In this document: one piece after another, positions 32,338-41,131 of the stretch
Layout: every line of letters begins with the position of its first letter
How positions within the stretch are numbered: the stretch's first letter is position 1
Source: SXRF01 sp038043465
GTDB lineage: Bacteria > Pseudomonadota > Alphaproteobacteria > Rickettsiales > SXRF01
Length of the DNA: 64,000 nt
Direction: 5' to 3'
Assembly: GCA_038043465.1 (NCBI GenBank)
Contig: JBBTBX010000011.1
Location: 1 to 64,000 of the forward strand
Program-made: the position numbers and the translations under genes
The notes under the pieces: generated by a model
Seen by the model: only the letters and a program-made list of their open reading frames with translations
Told to the model about the DNA's origin: nothing
Database searches by the model: none

Positions 32338-33245
32338 TGAACATCTATCTGCCAATAGCTGAAATTTCAGTCAATATATTTGTGATACTCGGACTCGGGG
32401 GATTGACAGGTATACTTTCTGGTTTGTTTGGGGTTGGCGGCGGTTTTTTGATGACACCATTGCTGATTTTTATAGGTGTCCCGCCCAGCGTCTCTGTTTC
32501 GACAGTCGCCAACCAGATTATAGCATCTTCAGTATCCGGTTTTCTTGCCCACTTCCGACGCAAGAATGTTGACTTAAAAATGGGAACTTATTTACTTGGA
32601 GGAGGAATAATAGGATCCACCTTAGGGGTAATGATGTTTCGCTGGCTGAAGCAATTAGGTCATATAGATTTAATTATCTCAATTTCCTATGTAACATTTT
32701 TGGGTATCATTGGTTCACTAATGATTGCAGAAAGTTTTCGTGCCATAGCAAAAATGCCTAAAAAGATTGTGGCAAACCCGCGTGAACCCTTAGCTGAACG
32801 TTTACCATTTAAAATTGATTTTCCTCATTCAAAACGCAATATCAGCATAATAATGCCTCTGGCAATAGGGTTTTTTGCAGGTGTCATGGTGTCAATCATG
32901 GGTATAGGCGGTGGTTTTTTCTTGATTCCGGCTATGATATATCTGCTTGGAATGCCAACAAATATTGTAGTTGGAACGTCACTTTTCCAGATTATTTTTA
33001 TCACCGCCAATGTCACTTTATTGCAAGCAATAACTACTCAGACTGTTGATATTTTATTGGCATTGATATTGATTGCAGGCTCAGTTTTCGGGGTACAGAT
33101 AGGTATCCGTATCGGTGATAAATTATCGGCTGATTATCTGCGTGGGTTATTTGCCATAATAGTTATGGGAATCGCTATCAAGCTTGCTTTCACTTTATTT
33201 ACCCCGCCTGCGGATATTTATAATGTGAGTATTATAAATGAATAA
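32337..33245 (+). CDS. TauE/SafE family membrane transporter
   Basis: A 302-residue protein with about eight predicted membrane helices. The duplicated family motif occurs twice: LSGLFGVGGGFLMTPLLIF near residue 35 and MVSIMGIGGGFFLIPAMIYL near 190. Family members export sulfite, sulfoacetate and related anions, but the substrate is not predictable here. It overlaps the lipoprotein gene by one base and the TIGR02186 gene by 8 bp; TauE next to TIGR02186 is a recurrent alphaproteobacterial arrangement. Confidence 0.92.
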   Translation: MNIYLPIAEISVNIFVILGLGGLTGILSGLFGVGGGFLMTPLLIFIGVPPSVSVSTVANQIIASSVSGFLAHFRRKNVDLKMGTYLLGGGIIGSTLGVMMFRWLKQLGHIDLIISISYVTFLGIIGSLMIAESFRAIAKMPKKIVANPREPLAERLPFKIDFPHSKRNISIIMPLAIGFFAGVMVSIMGIGGGFFLIPAMIYLLGMPTNIVVGTSLFQIIFITANVTLLQAITTQTVDILLALILIAGSVFGVQIGIRIGDKLSADYLRGLFAIIVMGIAIKLAFTLFTPPADIYNVSIINE

Positions 33246-33975
33246 GCTTTCATTTTTAATATATCCTTTTCTCTTGATTATCTCTGCGCCAGCGCAGTCC
33301 GCACCGTTGGTTGCCGATTTATCCAACTACACTATTGCCATGGATTCCAGTTTTAATGGAACACGTTTATTTCTGTTCGGCGTTCGTAATGATACTGGCG
33401 ATATTGTTGTGGTCGTGCGCGGACCTGAAAAAAATTACATTGTACGTAAAAAAGAAAAAATCGCCGGTGTCTGGGTTAACCGTGATCGAATAAAGTTTTA
33501 TAACGTTCCTAACTATTACGCTATGGCAAGTAGTAAAACCTTATCAGATATAAATAAATTTGCGATATTTGACAGGATGGGTATTGGTGAGAATAATTTA
33601 CTGAATAATCCGTCGATACCTAATGCAGAAAATTTAAGTGAGTTTGAAACGGCTTTTCTAAATCATCAGCGCATTAACCGCTTATATTATACTAATCCGG
33701 ATAACATTAGCTTTATGGGCGAAACATTATTCAAAACAGTTATAGAGTTTTCAGATAAGATACCATCTGGTGAATATACTGCTGAAATCTACCTCATAAG
33801 CGATGGAGAAATTGTTGGAATGCAATCAACACCTATCAGCGTGGCAAAAAGTGGTTTGGATGCCTTTATCTACAACTACGCTCATAATTCCCCGGTATTA
33901 TATGGTATATCAGCAATTATTCTTGCATTATCCTTCGGTTGGCTGGCTGGAAGATTATTTGAAATTAGAGCATAG
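33238..33975 (+). CDS. TIGR02186 (Alph_Pro_TM) family protein
   Basis: A 245-residue protein with a signal peptide (about residues 1-20) and one C-terminal membrane helix (ILALSFGWLAGRLFEIRA region). VADLSNYTIAMDSSFNGTRL, FGVRNDTGDIVVVVRGPE and YIVRKKEKIAGVWVNRDRIK are typical of the alphaproteobacterial TIGR02186 family. It probably lies mainly in the periplasm and works with the TauE/SafE protein encoded immediately upstream. Confidence 0.88.
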   Translation: MNKLSFLIYPFLLIISAPAQSAPLVADLSNYTIAMDSSFNGTRLFLFGVRNDTGDIVVVVRGPEKNYIVRKKEKIAGVWVNRDRIKFYNVPNYYAMASSKTLSDINKFAIFDRMGIGENNLLNNPSIPNAENLSEFETAFLNHQRINRLYYTNPDNISFMGETLFKTVIEFSDKIPSGEYTAEIYLISDGEIVGMQSTPISVAKSGLDAFIYNYAHNSPVLYGISAIILALSFGWLAGRLFEIRA

Positions 33976-33985
33976 GGAGATTATT

Positions 33986-34486
33986 ATGATTGATAGCCAA
34001 TCAGAGCCAGATCAAGGGACAAGCACCAGAAGATATCTGGTATGTATTGACGGCAGAAAAGAATGCCGGGTTGCCTTGCGTCTTGCCTGTATGAAGGTTC
34101 AGGCTCGTAGCGGTAATATAACCCTGCTTAACGTTGTTCCACCTGCCGATTTCCAGACCTTAGGTTCAATAGCAGACAGAATGCGTACTGAGCGTTTGCA
34201 GGAAGGGGAAGCATTGCTCGCAAGCCTTAGTGATGAAGCCATTAGAGACTTTGGTATCACCCCAACCTTGTTGTTATTGGAAGGCTCTGCAGGTGAAAAG
34301 ATTATCGAAACCGCTATGAACGATCCTAATATCGTCATACTGGTTCTGGGTATCAGCCTTAACCATAATACAGGTGTTGGCAAACTATCCTCCTGGTTAA
34401 TAAGTCAGTTAAATGCTACGTTATTGATCCCGATGCTCCTGGTTCCAGGGAATCTGACTGACGAGCAGCTTTCAAATTTGGTTTAA
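33986..34486 (+). CDS. Universal stress family protein
   Basis: A 166-residue single Usp domain. RRYLVCIDGRKECRVALRLA and ITLLNVVPPADFQTL form the first strands, and VILVLGISLNHNTGVGKL marks the usual C-terminal nucleotide-binding area, though the classic G-x-x-G-x-x-x-x-x-x-x-G-S pattern is weak. The start at 33986 has AGGGAG upstream; the frame extends further inside the previous gene but without a site. Third gene in the TauE-TIGR02186-Usp string. Confidence 0.82.
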   Translation: MIDSQSEPDQGTSTRRYLVCIDGRKECRVALRLACMKVQARSGNITLLNVVPPADFQTLGSIADRMRTERLQEGEALLASLSDEAIRDFGITPTLLLLEGSAGEKIIETAMNDPNIVILVLGISLNHNTGVGKLSSWLISQLNATLLIPMLLVPGNLTDEQLSNLV

Positions 34487-34574
34487 CCGTCAATTTTTCA
34501 CACGTTTTATATAATTTAAACATATAAAATACATTTTGTCAGGGCAGTTCAATAAATGCATAACCCATTGGTTT

Positions 34575-34660
34575 GTCACCCCGCACTTGATTCGGGGTCT
34601 GGAGCAAAAACCACAGCCAGTGGGCTTTACCCCAGACCCCGTTATAAAAACGGGGTGACA
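34575..34660. repeat. Palindromic repeat family B, copy 3
   Basis: Left half GTCACCCCGCACTTG ... CGGGGTCTGGAGC; right half CCCCAGACCCCG ... ACGGGGTGACA. It is close to the copy at 14969 over the left half. It lies between the converging Usp gene and the small gene ending at 34721, where it could act as a bidirectional terminator. Confidence 0.8.
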
Positions 34661-34720
34661 AGGGTGAGTGCAGGGTTGACAGGAGTAACTGCGGTGACAG
34701 GAGTAAGTGTATGACACATA

Positions 34721-34969
34721 CTAATCAAATCCTCCATCTTCGCCATTCATACGCTGGCGCAGGCAATGGGCAATATAGATAGCGATAGTGTAGCTTTTTT
34801 CTAATTCCGCCACGAACATACCGAGCATTTTTAATTCAATTTCGCTCAGGTCATGCTTCTTATTATTCTTATAATCATCGGTAATAATCAGAGCAGATGC
34901 TAGTAGTTCAGTGACTATTTCAATCGGTAGTTTTTTGCTATTATTTTTGCTATTATCACGGATGGACAT
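34721..34969 (-). CDS. Small hypothetical protein (82 aa)
   Basis: An 82-residue protein with AGGGGG before the ATG. The Lys/Asn-rich N-terminus is followed by helices (LPIEIVTELLASALIITDDY; LKMLGMFVAELEKSYTIAIY) and an acidic end. Unrecognised. The structured leader region lies immediately upstream (34970-35240), so this gene is probably expressed from, or controlled by, that RNA. Phage satellite-like origin is possible. Confidence 0.55.
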   Translation of the reverse strand: MSIRDNSKNNSKKLPIEIVTELLASALIITDDYKNNKKHDLSEIELKMLGMFVAELEKSYTIAIYIAHCLRQRMNGEDGGFD

Positions 34970-35240
34970 TCTTTCCCCCTCTATGAAACCACCAGCTTGA
35001 TTGCTGGTGGTGTCGGGGTGTTAAGAAGCCGCACATAGTGACAGCCGCGACGCTTTTAGCCTTGCGACCTGAACATAACGCCACCACCCCGACGCAATGC
35101 GCAGGGTGGCAGTTTGATGACGGCAGTTGCCACTGCCGACTATGCGAGAGGTTCTTATGCCCCAAAGCTGGGTTCTCCAGCTTCGGTTGCAGGCTAACAT
35201 GGTGGGTGTTGTAGGTCAATATTTTAGTCAATCCCTACGC
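34970..35240 (-). ncRNA. Structured leader resembling P4-type phage immunity/ash region
   Basis: Read on the minus strand, this 270-base stretch carries several strong hairpins. They include AAGCTGG/CCAGCTT (around 35165-35185), CGGCAGT-GGCA-ACTGCCG (about 35120-35140), GCCACCC/GGGTGG and a terminator-like CCACCAGC-AATCAA-GCTGGTGG (about 34988-35009) followed by TTTC. Base composition is clearly more GC-rich than the neighbours. It translates to a conserved-looking but Cys/His-rich frame (91 codons) that resembles database entries called ash family protein from P4-like phages. Those frames coincide with structured regulatory RNA. I therefore call it an RNA rather than a protein. This rests on memory of the family. 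Confidence 0.35.
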
Positions 35241-35279
35241 TGCGCTCAGGATGACAAGAGCGATAATGCTTTGCAACAA

Positions 35280-36170
35280 CTACAAACCGGCGAGTTGAGT
35301 GCTAACGTATTTCTGGGGATTTATAGCTTCCCTGCCCTTATGAAGTGAGAAGAATAATTGAGGGCGTTTAGCATTGCCCGTCGTCCCCACATAGCCAATT
35401 ATTTCTCCTTGCGCTATTTTCTCATATTTATTTACTTTTATACTGCTCAAATGGGCATAGCTGGTTATTCTATCTCCAGAATGTTTGACAAGAACCATAT
35501 TGCCATATCCCTTTACATTATTCTTAACATAAACAACCTGTCCGTCTGCCGCCGCCCAGACAGGGCTTCCATCATCGGCAGCGATATTTACACCATCATT
35601 AGCTCTTCCAGCACCTTTTGAACCAAATGATGATATTATTTTATTACTTGCAGTTGGCCATTTAAGCTCAGAAGATGATTTTGTTTTTAAAACAATTTTC
35701 TTTTCTTCTTTAGGAGATTCCTTCTGGGCGGTTTTAATTACTTCTTTAATATCATTTTTTTCATTGGAACTACGTGGTTTATTTGTCCACGGATTCACCG
35801 TAGTTTTTAACGCCGGTTTGCTTCCATAGCTCTTTTTTTCAGTCTTAACCGGTGCAGAAAACTCTTCATCACTTGTCTCTATCTGTGGGGTTGGTTTTGT
35901 CTCAGATGGCGGAGCTAAATCGCTGATTCCTATAGAGCTTACCGAAGCTTTCGATTCAGTAGCCTGCGAAACGGGAGCGGAATAAGAAGATGATGTATCG
36001 TTATAATCAGAACTATAGCTGGAATTTGAATTATAACTGCTTGATGAATTGTAATTTGGTTGGCTTCCACGGCTGAATGTTTGCTGCCCCCTCATATCCA
36101 CTCTTGCTGGTGGTTGGGTGCAGGCAGCAACAAAAACTACCGACAAAATTACAACGCTAATCCTTAACAT
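35280..36170 (-). CDS. nlpD: NlpD-like lipoprotein with degenerate LytM (M23) domain
   Basis: A 296-residue lipoprotein: signal with lipobox VAAC, then a Ser/Tyr/Asn-rich linker to about residue 165, then an M23/LytM domain (SSFGSKGAGRANDGVNIAAD, GSPVWAAADGQVVYVKNN, YGNMVLVKHSG, SYAHLSS). The zinc ligands are lost: ANDGVNIA replaces HxGxDIA and PQLFFSLH replaces xxLHFE. Such proteins activate amidases at the division septum rather than cutting peptidoglycan. It follows pcm and surE, as in many alphaproteobacteria. Confidence 0.85.
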   Translation of the reverse strand: MLRISVVILSVVFVAACTQPPARVDMRGQQTFSRGSQPNYNSSSSYNSNSSYSSDYNDTSSSYSAPVSQATESKASVSSIGISDLAPPSETKPTPQIETSDEEFSAPVKTEKKSYGSKPALKTTVNPWTNKPRSSNEKNDIKEVIKTAQKESPKEEKKIVLKTKSSSELKWPTASNKIISSFGSKGAGRANDGVNIAADDGSPVWAAADGQVVYVKNNVKGYGNMVLVKHSGDRITSYAHLSSIKVNKYEKIAQGEIIGYVGTTGNAKRPQLFFSLHKGREAINPQKYVSTQLAGL

Positions 36171-36206
36171 ATGAACCTCTAATTTATAATATCAACATAA
36201 GATGTT

Positions 36207-36899
36207 TTATTTTTCTGCGATAAGCGGCACAAATCTTACATCCATTAGTGTTTCCGTAAGTATTTTACCATCTTCGCCTTTAGTCAAACGCAATAATTCC
36301 TGCTGCGCAACATTTTCACCAACAGGAATCACCATTATACCACCAACCGCCAACTGATCAACTAACATGCTTGGGATATCATCCGCAGCAGCTGTCACTA
36401 TAATTCTTTCAAAGGGCGCGGCTTCTTTCCATCCTCTTGAACCATCACCACGTTTAGTGACAATATTGGTAATTCTTAATTTCAGAAACCTCTGCTCGGC
36501 AACAGCGAGCAAATCTCTATGCCTTTCTATTGTATACACCATTCTTGCCAATTTTGCTAGTATTGCTGCTTGATAACCTGAACCGGTTCCAATTTCCAAG
36601 ACTTTCATTCTCGGTTTGAGCATCAGGGCTTCAGTCATTCTTGCCACTATAGTAGGCTGGCTAATGGTTTGCCCACAATTAATCGGTAAGGCAGTATCTT
36701 CATAGGCATGCTCAGCAAACGTTTCTTCAACAAAAAGCTCGCGTGGAATAGATTCCATAGCCGACAAAACATTGGCATCTCGAATACCACGCCGCCGCAG
36801 ATTCATTATTAAACGTATACGATCAGGAATACCATCTGCAGCCATTGTAATTGCTGACGTCTTTTGAAAAGATGAATATGGTTTTTCTGTATGATTCAC
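36207..36899 (-). CDS. pcm: Protein-L-isoaspartate O-methyltransferase
   Basis: A 230-residue enzyme. NLRRRGIRDANVLSAMESIP, FVEETFAEHAYEDTALPIN, CGQTISQPTIVARMTEAL and VLEIGTGSGYQAAILAKLAR supply substrate- and SAM-binding motifs. It repairs isomerised aspartate in ageing proteins. The 230-codon frame begins with GTG at 36899; the ATG at 36848 is an alternative, and neither has a strong ribosome site. Standard position between surE and nlpD. Confidence 0.92.
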   Translation of the reverse strand: MNHTEKPYSSFQKTSAITMAADGIPDRIRLIMNLRRRGIRDANVLSAMESIPRELFVEETFAEHAYEDTALPINCGQTISQPTIVARMTEALMLKPRMKVLEIGTGSGYQAAILAKLARMVYTIERHRDLLAVAEQRFLKLRITNIVTKRGDGSRGWKEAAPFERIIVTAAADDIPSMLVDQLAVGGIMVIPVGENVAQQELLRLTKGEDGKILTETLMDVRFVPLIAEK

Positions 36900-36935
36900 G
36901 AAGCTGAGTGATAGCAGTAAAACATTAATGATTTG

Positions 36936-37715
36936 TTAAAATAATGCGCTGATTTTTTCCATAGATTGATAGTCAGTTAGATCCATACCAATAGGTGTTA
37001 TGGTTATGTAATTAGCGTGTAAATAATCAATATCCACTCCAGTTTTTTCCGGTGTATTATCGCGCTCACCACCTAGCCAGAAATACGGTCTTCCTTTAGG
37101 ATCAGCTCTTTCGCTCAGCTTGATATTTACTATGCGTTTTCCCTGCCTGCAGACTTTAACGCCAAGCACTTTGTCCGGCGCGCAATCAGGAAAATTCATA
37201 TTAATTAGCGTATTACTTGCCCATCCCGTTGCGATTAATTTCCTTATTAATTCCGGTGCAGTTTGTTCTGCTGTTTCCCAGTGCATTTTTTCTGAACCAT
37301 TAGCAAGTAAGCTCAACGCAATTGAAGGTATATTAAGTACAGTTCCTTCCATAGCTGCGGCAATTGTTCCTGAATAAGTAACATCATCACCGACATTAGA
37401 ACCGTAATTTACGCCGGAAAGCACCAGCGTCACAGGTTTTTCTTCCACAGGTATAATTTCTTTAAGAGCCAGCAAAACGCAGTCAGTCGGTGTGCCACTT
37501 ACCGCATAACGTTTGGCTTCAATTTTCCGCACCCGCACCGGAAGATGCAATGTCAGCGAATGCGCCGCGCCACTTTGTTCCTGTTCCGGCGCGACTACCC
37601 ACACATCATCAGAAATGCTAAGGGCAATTTTCTCCAGAACTTTTAGACCTTCAGCATTGATGCCGTCGTCGTTGGTGATTAATATTTTTGGGATTAGTGA
37701 TTGGGCATTAGGCAT
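36936..37715 (-). CDS. surE: 5'-nucleotidase SurE
   Basis: A 259-residue phosphatase acting on nucleoside monophosphates. The metal site is ILITNDDGINAEGLKVLE with Asp-Asp, and SGVNYGSNVGDDVTYSGTIA follows. The N-terminus is longer than usual: the first eight or so residues (MPNAQSLI) are encoded by a short repeat (GGGCATTAGGCATTAG) at the gene start, which also occurs beyond the next gene. The upstream four-helix bundle gene ends where surE begins. Confidence 0.95.
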   Translation of the reverse strand: MPNAQSLIPKILITNDDGINAEGLKVLEKIALSISDDVWVVAPEQEQSGAAHSLTLHLPVRVRKIEAKRYAVSGTPTDCVLLALKEIIPVEEKPVTLVLSGVNYGSNVGDDVTYSGTIAAAMEGTVLNIPSIALSLLANGSEKMHWETAEQTAPELIRKLIATGWASNTLINMNFPDCAPDKVLGVKVCRQGKRIVNIKLSERADPKGRPYFWLGGERDNTPEKTGVDIDYLHANYITITPIGMDLTDYQSMEKISALF

Positions 37716-38080
37716 TAGAGTTTTGCTTTCAATGATGTTCGAAGTGCGTGCAACATACGCTGTAATTCATGAATATTGCCATAAATTTTTTCTGTTTTAG
37801 AGGAATTTATATACTCCAAATCTTCAGCCAATATTATTTGGGTTTCCACTTCAGCCAATGACCCTATAGCAATAGAGATAAACTGTATAAAATCTTTAGT
37901 GCCACTTCGAGAATGGCCTTCAGCTATATTAGAAGGTACTGAGATAATTGCTCGTCGAAGTTGTGAAGTCAGGGCATATAATTCATCTTTTGGAAAATCT
38001 TTAGTTAGTTGATATATTTGTTTTACAAGTATTCTAGACTTTTTCCATACTTCCAAGTCTTTATAATTTTTTATAACCAT
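37715..38080 (-). CDS. Four-helix bundle (S23/IVP-like) protein
   Basis: A 121-residue helical protein of the four-helix bundle TIGR02436/S23 ribosomal intervening-sequence family: NYKDLEVWKKSRILVKQIYQ, then RAIISVPSNIAEGHSRSGTK and DFIQFISIAIGSLAEVETQI. Members are often encoded within rRNA intervening sequences or scattered alone; they form pentamers, and their role is unclear. This copy lies between serS and surE, normally adjacent, and is bracketed by GCATTAG-type repeats. It looks like a mobile or recently inserted gene. Confidence 0.92.
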   Translation of the reverse strand: MVIKNYKDLEVWKKSRILVKQIYQLTKDFPKDELYALTSQLRRAIISVPSNIAEGHSRSGTKDFIQFISIAIGSLAEVETQIILAEDLEYINSSKTEKIYGNIHELQRMLHALRTSLKAKL

Positions 38081-38102
38081 TTACTTCCCTAATGCCCAAT
38101 GC

Positions 38103-39377
38103 CTAATTACTAATGCCTATCACTTTCAAGCCACCCATATACGGCTGCAAAGCCTCAGGAACAACAATACTCCCATCCGCCTGTTGGTAGTTTTCTAATA
38201 TAGCAACCATAGTGCGGCCAATGGCAAGACCAGAACCATTGAGAGTATGCACAAATTCGGTTTCCTTAGCTCCTTTGGCTTTGCTGCGAGCTTTCATCCG
38301 GCGTGCCTGGAATGCTCCGCAATTTGAACAACTGGAAATTTCTCGGAAGGTATCCTGAGCTGGCAGCCACACCTCAATATCATAAGTTTTTTGTGAGCAG
38401 AATCCCATATCACCGGTGCAAAGCAGCATAACTCGGTAATGTAATCCTAAACGCTTTAAAATTTCCTCAGCAGCAGAAGTCATCCGTTCATGTTCTTCTT
38501 CCGATTTATCAGCAGCAACCACGCTGATTAATTCTACCTTAGAGAATTGATGTTGGCGAATCATTCCGCGGGTATCTTTGCCCGCAGAGCCAGCTTCAGA
38601 GCGGAAGCAATTTGTATAAGCTGTCATACGAATTGGTAAAGTTTCAGCATCGATAATTGTATCCGCGACCAGATTGGTAAGCGGCATTTCGGCTGTTGGT
38701 ATCAAATAAAAACCATTATCTGTCTTAAATAAATCCTCAGCAAATTTTGGTAAATTTCCTGTGCCATACGCCGCATTTTCACGCACAAGTAATGGCGGCA
38801 CATGCTCAGTATAGCCAAATTCACCCGTATGAATATCGAGCATAAAATTAGCCAGTGCGCGTTCCATCTTTGCGAGTGCGCCTTTCAGCACCACAAACCT
38901 CGCGCCGGAGAGCTTAGCAGCCCCGTCAAAATCCATAAGTCCAAGATTAACGCCAAGCTCGTCATGCGCTTTCGGCGTAAAATCCATTTTCGGTTTCTCA
39001 CCAACCACTCGTACTTGCACATTGCCATGTTCATCCGTGCCCTCAGGAACATCAGCCGCAGGCAGATTAGGAATGGTCTCCAGCATTTCTTCCAGCGCAC
39101 CACGTCCAGCCAGTACGCCTTCGAGTTTGGCAATCTCATCATTGAGTTGCTTTGATTCCGCCATAACTGCGCTGGTGTCAGCACCAGTCCTTTTTGCTTC
39201 ACCAATAGCTTTGGCAAAACCGTTACGTTTAGCAAGCATCTCTTGCAATTTCGTCTGCTCTTTGCGCTTTTGCTCATCCAGATGTAATATCTCAGAAGAA
39301 AGCGACGCAAGCCCACGCCGTGTTAAGCCAGCATCAAACGCATCAGGATTGCTTCTTATAAATTTAATATCGTGCAT
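38103..39377 (-). CDS. serS: Serine-tRNA ligase
   Basis: A 424-residue class II aminoacyl-tRNA synthetase. The N-terminal coiled-coil arm (about 25-105) binds tRNA. The catalytic core has motif 2-type FRSEAGSAGKDTRGMIRQHQ, then EISSCSNCGAFQARRMKAR and motif 3 LNGSGLAIGRTMVAILENYQ. It charges tRNA-Ser. It belongs to the tat-serS-surE block. Confidence 0.96.
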   Translation of the reverse strand: MHDIKFIRSNPDAFDAGLTRRGLASLSSEILHLDEQKRKEQTKLQEMLAKRNGFAKAIGEAKRTGADTSAVMAESKQLNDEIAKLEGVLAGRGALEEMLETIPNLPAADVPEGTDEHGNVQVRVVGEKPKMDFTPKAHDELGVNLGLMDFDGAAKLSGARFVVLKGALAKMERALANFMLDIHTGEFGYTEHVPPLLVRENAAYGTGNLPKFAEDLFKTDNGFYLIPTAEMPLTNLVADTIIDAETLPIRMTAYTNCFRSEAGSAGKDTRGMIRQHQFSKVELISVVAADKSEEEHERMTSAAEEILKRLGLHYRVMLLCTGDMGFCSQKTYDIEVWLPAQDTFREISSCSNCGAFQARRMKARSKAKGAKETEFVHTLNGSGLAIGRTMVAILENYQQADGSIVVPEALQPYMGGLKVIGISN

Positions 39378-39438
39378 ACTTCAATTCCGTTTCATATCTC
39401 TGTAAAAATTTTTGTATATTATAAATTTATTTATTTGC

Positions 39439-39594
39439 TTAATTTGCATCTTTTTTTGACAATTTAAAATCTGTTATCTGCCCATTTTTTTCTTCTTCAA
39501 TCGAAACGAGCAAATCATGAATAAAGCTATATGGAAGATCAGGATTTTCTTCTGCAATTTTATCGATATGCGACCAATCTTTAATACTGTTCAT
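39439..39594 (-). CDS. Very small hypothetical protein (51 aa)
   Basis: A 51-residue frame beginning MNSIKDWSHIDKIAEENPD and ending with a Lys-rich helix (FKLSKKDAN). Its ATG overlaps the stop of the secreted-protein gene by 4 bp (ATGA), so translation is likely coupled. No recognised domain. Confidence 0.55.
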   Translation of the reverse strand: MNSIKDWSHIDKIAEENPDLPYSFIHDLLVSIEEEKNGQITDFKLSKKDAN

Positions 39595-40355
39595 AACTTT
39601 ATCTTATCTAAAAACTCTTGATTTATAAATTGTTCTGGTACTTCTACAGGATAGAATGAACCAGCGGAACAACCAAATGCAAAGGTGCCTATGTTAAGGT
39701 ATATCCTGCCATTTCCAACAATAAAACCAGAATTTCCTACAGGATTTTTTTCAAGATATTCCTTCACATTATTTTTTATATCTTTTTCTTTATCAGCATC
39801 TTGCTTACCATAGATGGCATAAAAACCATTAACAAGTGTATCATTAAGTAATTTGATTTTATCCGATAGCAAAATATCTTTTAATAAATATTGTTCTCCG
39901 GTTTGCGTATCATAGGTAATAAATGGGTGTTCGCCATGACACCCACTGGTAACGTCGCGAATATAATTAAGGTTATAAGTGCCAATACTTATAACGCTAT
40001 TCGAGGTATAAACAAATTGTGGCCGATGCCGCCCAAAAACTTTTGTGGCATCGCATTTATAGTTTTCAGCACGTTTCTTTTCCTGTGCATTAATTAAATC
40101 CAGAGCTTTACCATTTTTATAAAACTCTATCGATCCGGCTAATTCCTCACATACACATTTCCCTTTTGGACAATTTTCTTTGGAATAATCTATTTCCTGT
40201 TTCTTGCCTAAATTTACTTCTGCTTCAATATCATTTGTTATTACTAAAGCCTTTTCCCAGTCACATGTCATGTCCATTATAGAATTGCAGGCAAGAGCAA
40301 ATGCTGGATAAGATGTCGCCACAGCCATAAATATAAAGCTTATAAAATAACGCAT
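39591..40355 (-). CDS. Secreted protein with DUF3298/RsiV-like domain
   Basis: A 254-residue exported protein (signal peptide cleaved near FALA). Six or more cysteines lie in the first 160 residues (KENCPKGKCVCEELAGS, NYKCDATK). The C-terminal half resembles DUF3298: VISIGTYNLNYIRDVTSGCH, then ITYDTQTGEQYLLKDILLSD, then IYLNIGTFAFGCSAGSFYPV. The family often binds lysozyme or polysaccharide; a role is not established here. It separates tatC and serS, normally adjacent. Confidence 0.65.
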   Translation of the reverse strand: MRYFISFIFMAVATSYPAFALACNSIMDMTCDWEKALVITNDIEAEVNLGKKQEIDYSKENCPKGKCVCEELAGSIEFYKNGKALDLINAQEKKRAENYKCDATKVFGRHRPQFVYTSNSVISIGTYNLNYIRDVTSGCHGEHPFITYDTQTGEQYLLKDILLSDKIKLLNDTLVNGFYAIYGKQDADKEKDIKNNVKEYLEKNPVGNSGFIVGNGRIYLNIGTFAFGCSAGSFYPVEVPEQFINQEFLDKIKL

Positions 40356-40360
40356 AATCG

Positions 40361-41131
40361 CTATTCCTCAGTGTCTTCTGATTTTTTATCCATATTCCGG
40401 CATAACAAAATTGATATTTCGTAGAGCATGTAAAGCGGAACGGAAAGGGCTATCTGACTGAAAATATCAGGCGGAGTTATAAAAGCCGCCACCGTTACAA
40501 TAAGGACGATTGCATATCTCCTGCCCTTTTTTAAAGTATCAATCTCAACCATGCCAGAACGCACCAACAGAATCAGCACAACTGGCAATTGGAATGACAA
40601 GCCAAAAGCCATCATCAGATGCATGGAAAGGCTGAGATAATCGCTAACTTTAGGTTCAAGTTGAATAGGAAGTCCGCCATTAGCACCGTTTGATTCAAAC
40701 CCTAGGAAAAATTGCCATGCTGCCGGAAAAATCAGGTAATACACAAAAGCTGCTCCGCTTAAAAACAATGTCGGTGCTGCAATAAGATATGGTACAAGCG
40801 CACGTCTTTCCTGTTTATATAAACCCGGGGCAAGGAATAAATAGAGCTGCGTGGCTATAATTGGAAAAGAGAGAAAAAAACCAGCAAACATAGCAAGCTT
40901 CAGATAGGTTATGAAAGCCTCGGTCAGGCTGGTATAAATCAGGCGGCGGTTTGACAAATCAGGGAAAACATCCGCCAGCGGCTGCACCAGAAAAGCATAA
41001 ATATCCTCTGCTAAATAATAGCTAATACCTGTCGTCACAAAAAAAGCTAGCAAACAATAAACAAGACGTTTTTTCAGCTCGCGCACATGCTCAATAATAG
41101 GCTGCGCTTTAAATTCACTTTTCTCGGTCAT
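40361..41131 (-). CDS. tatC: Twin-arginine translocase subunit TatC
   Basis: A 256-residue protein with six membrane helices. IEHVRELKKRLVYCLLAFFV is the N-terminal signature, FFLSFPIIATQLYLFLAPGL lies in the central region and LIVTVAAFITPPDIFSQIAL in the C-terminal part. TatC recognises twin-arginine signal peptides with TatB. The start overlaps the tatB end by 17 bp. Confidence 0.97.
   Translation of the reverse strand: MTEKSEFKAQPIIEHVRELKKRLVYCLLAFFVTTGISYYLAEDIYAFLVQPLADVFPDLSNRRLIYTSLTEAFITYLKLAMFAGFFLSFPIIATQLYLFLAPGLYKQERRALVPYLIAAPTLFLSGAAFVYYLIFPAAWQFFLGFESNGANGGLPIQLEPKVSDYLSLSMHLMMAFGLSFQLPVVLILLVRSGMVEIDTLKKGRRYAIVLIVTVAAFITPPDIFSQIALSVPLYMLYEISILLCRNMDKKSEDTEE

Noticed and set aside
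34956..35231. A 91-codon minus-strand frame, possible ash family protein
   Set aside because: The region is better explained as structured RNA; codon use and Cys/His-rich composition are unlike the neighbouring proteins. Kept only as an ncRNA candidate.
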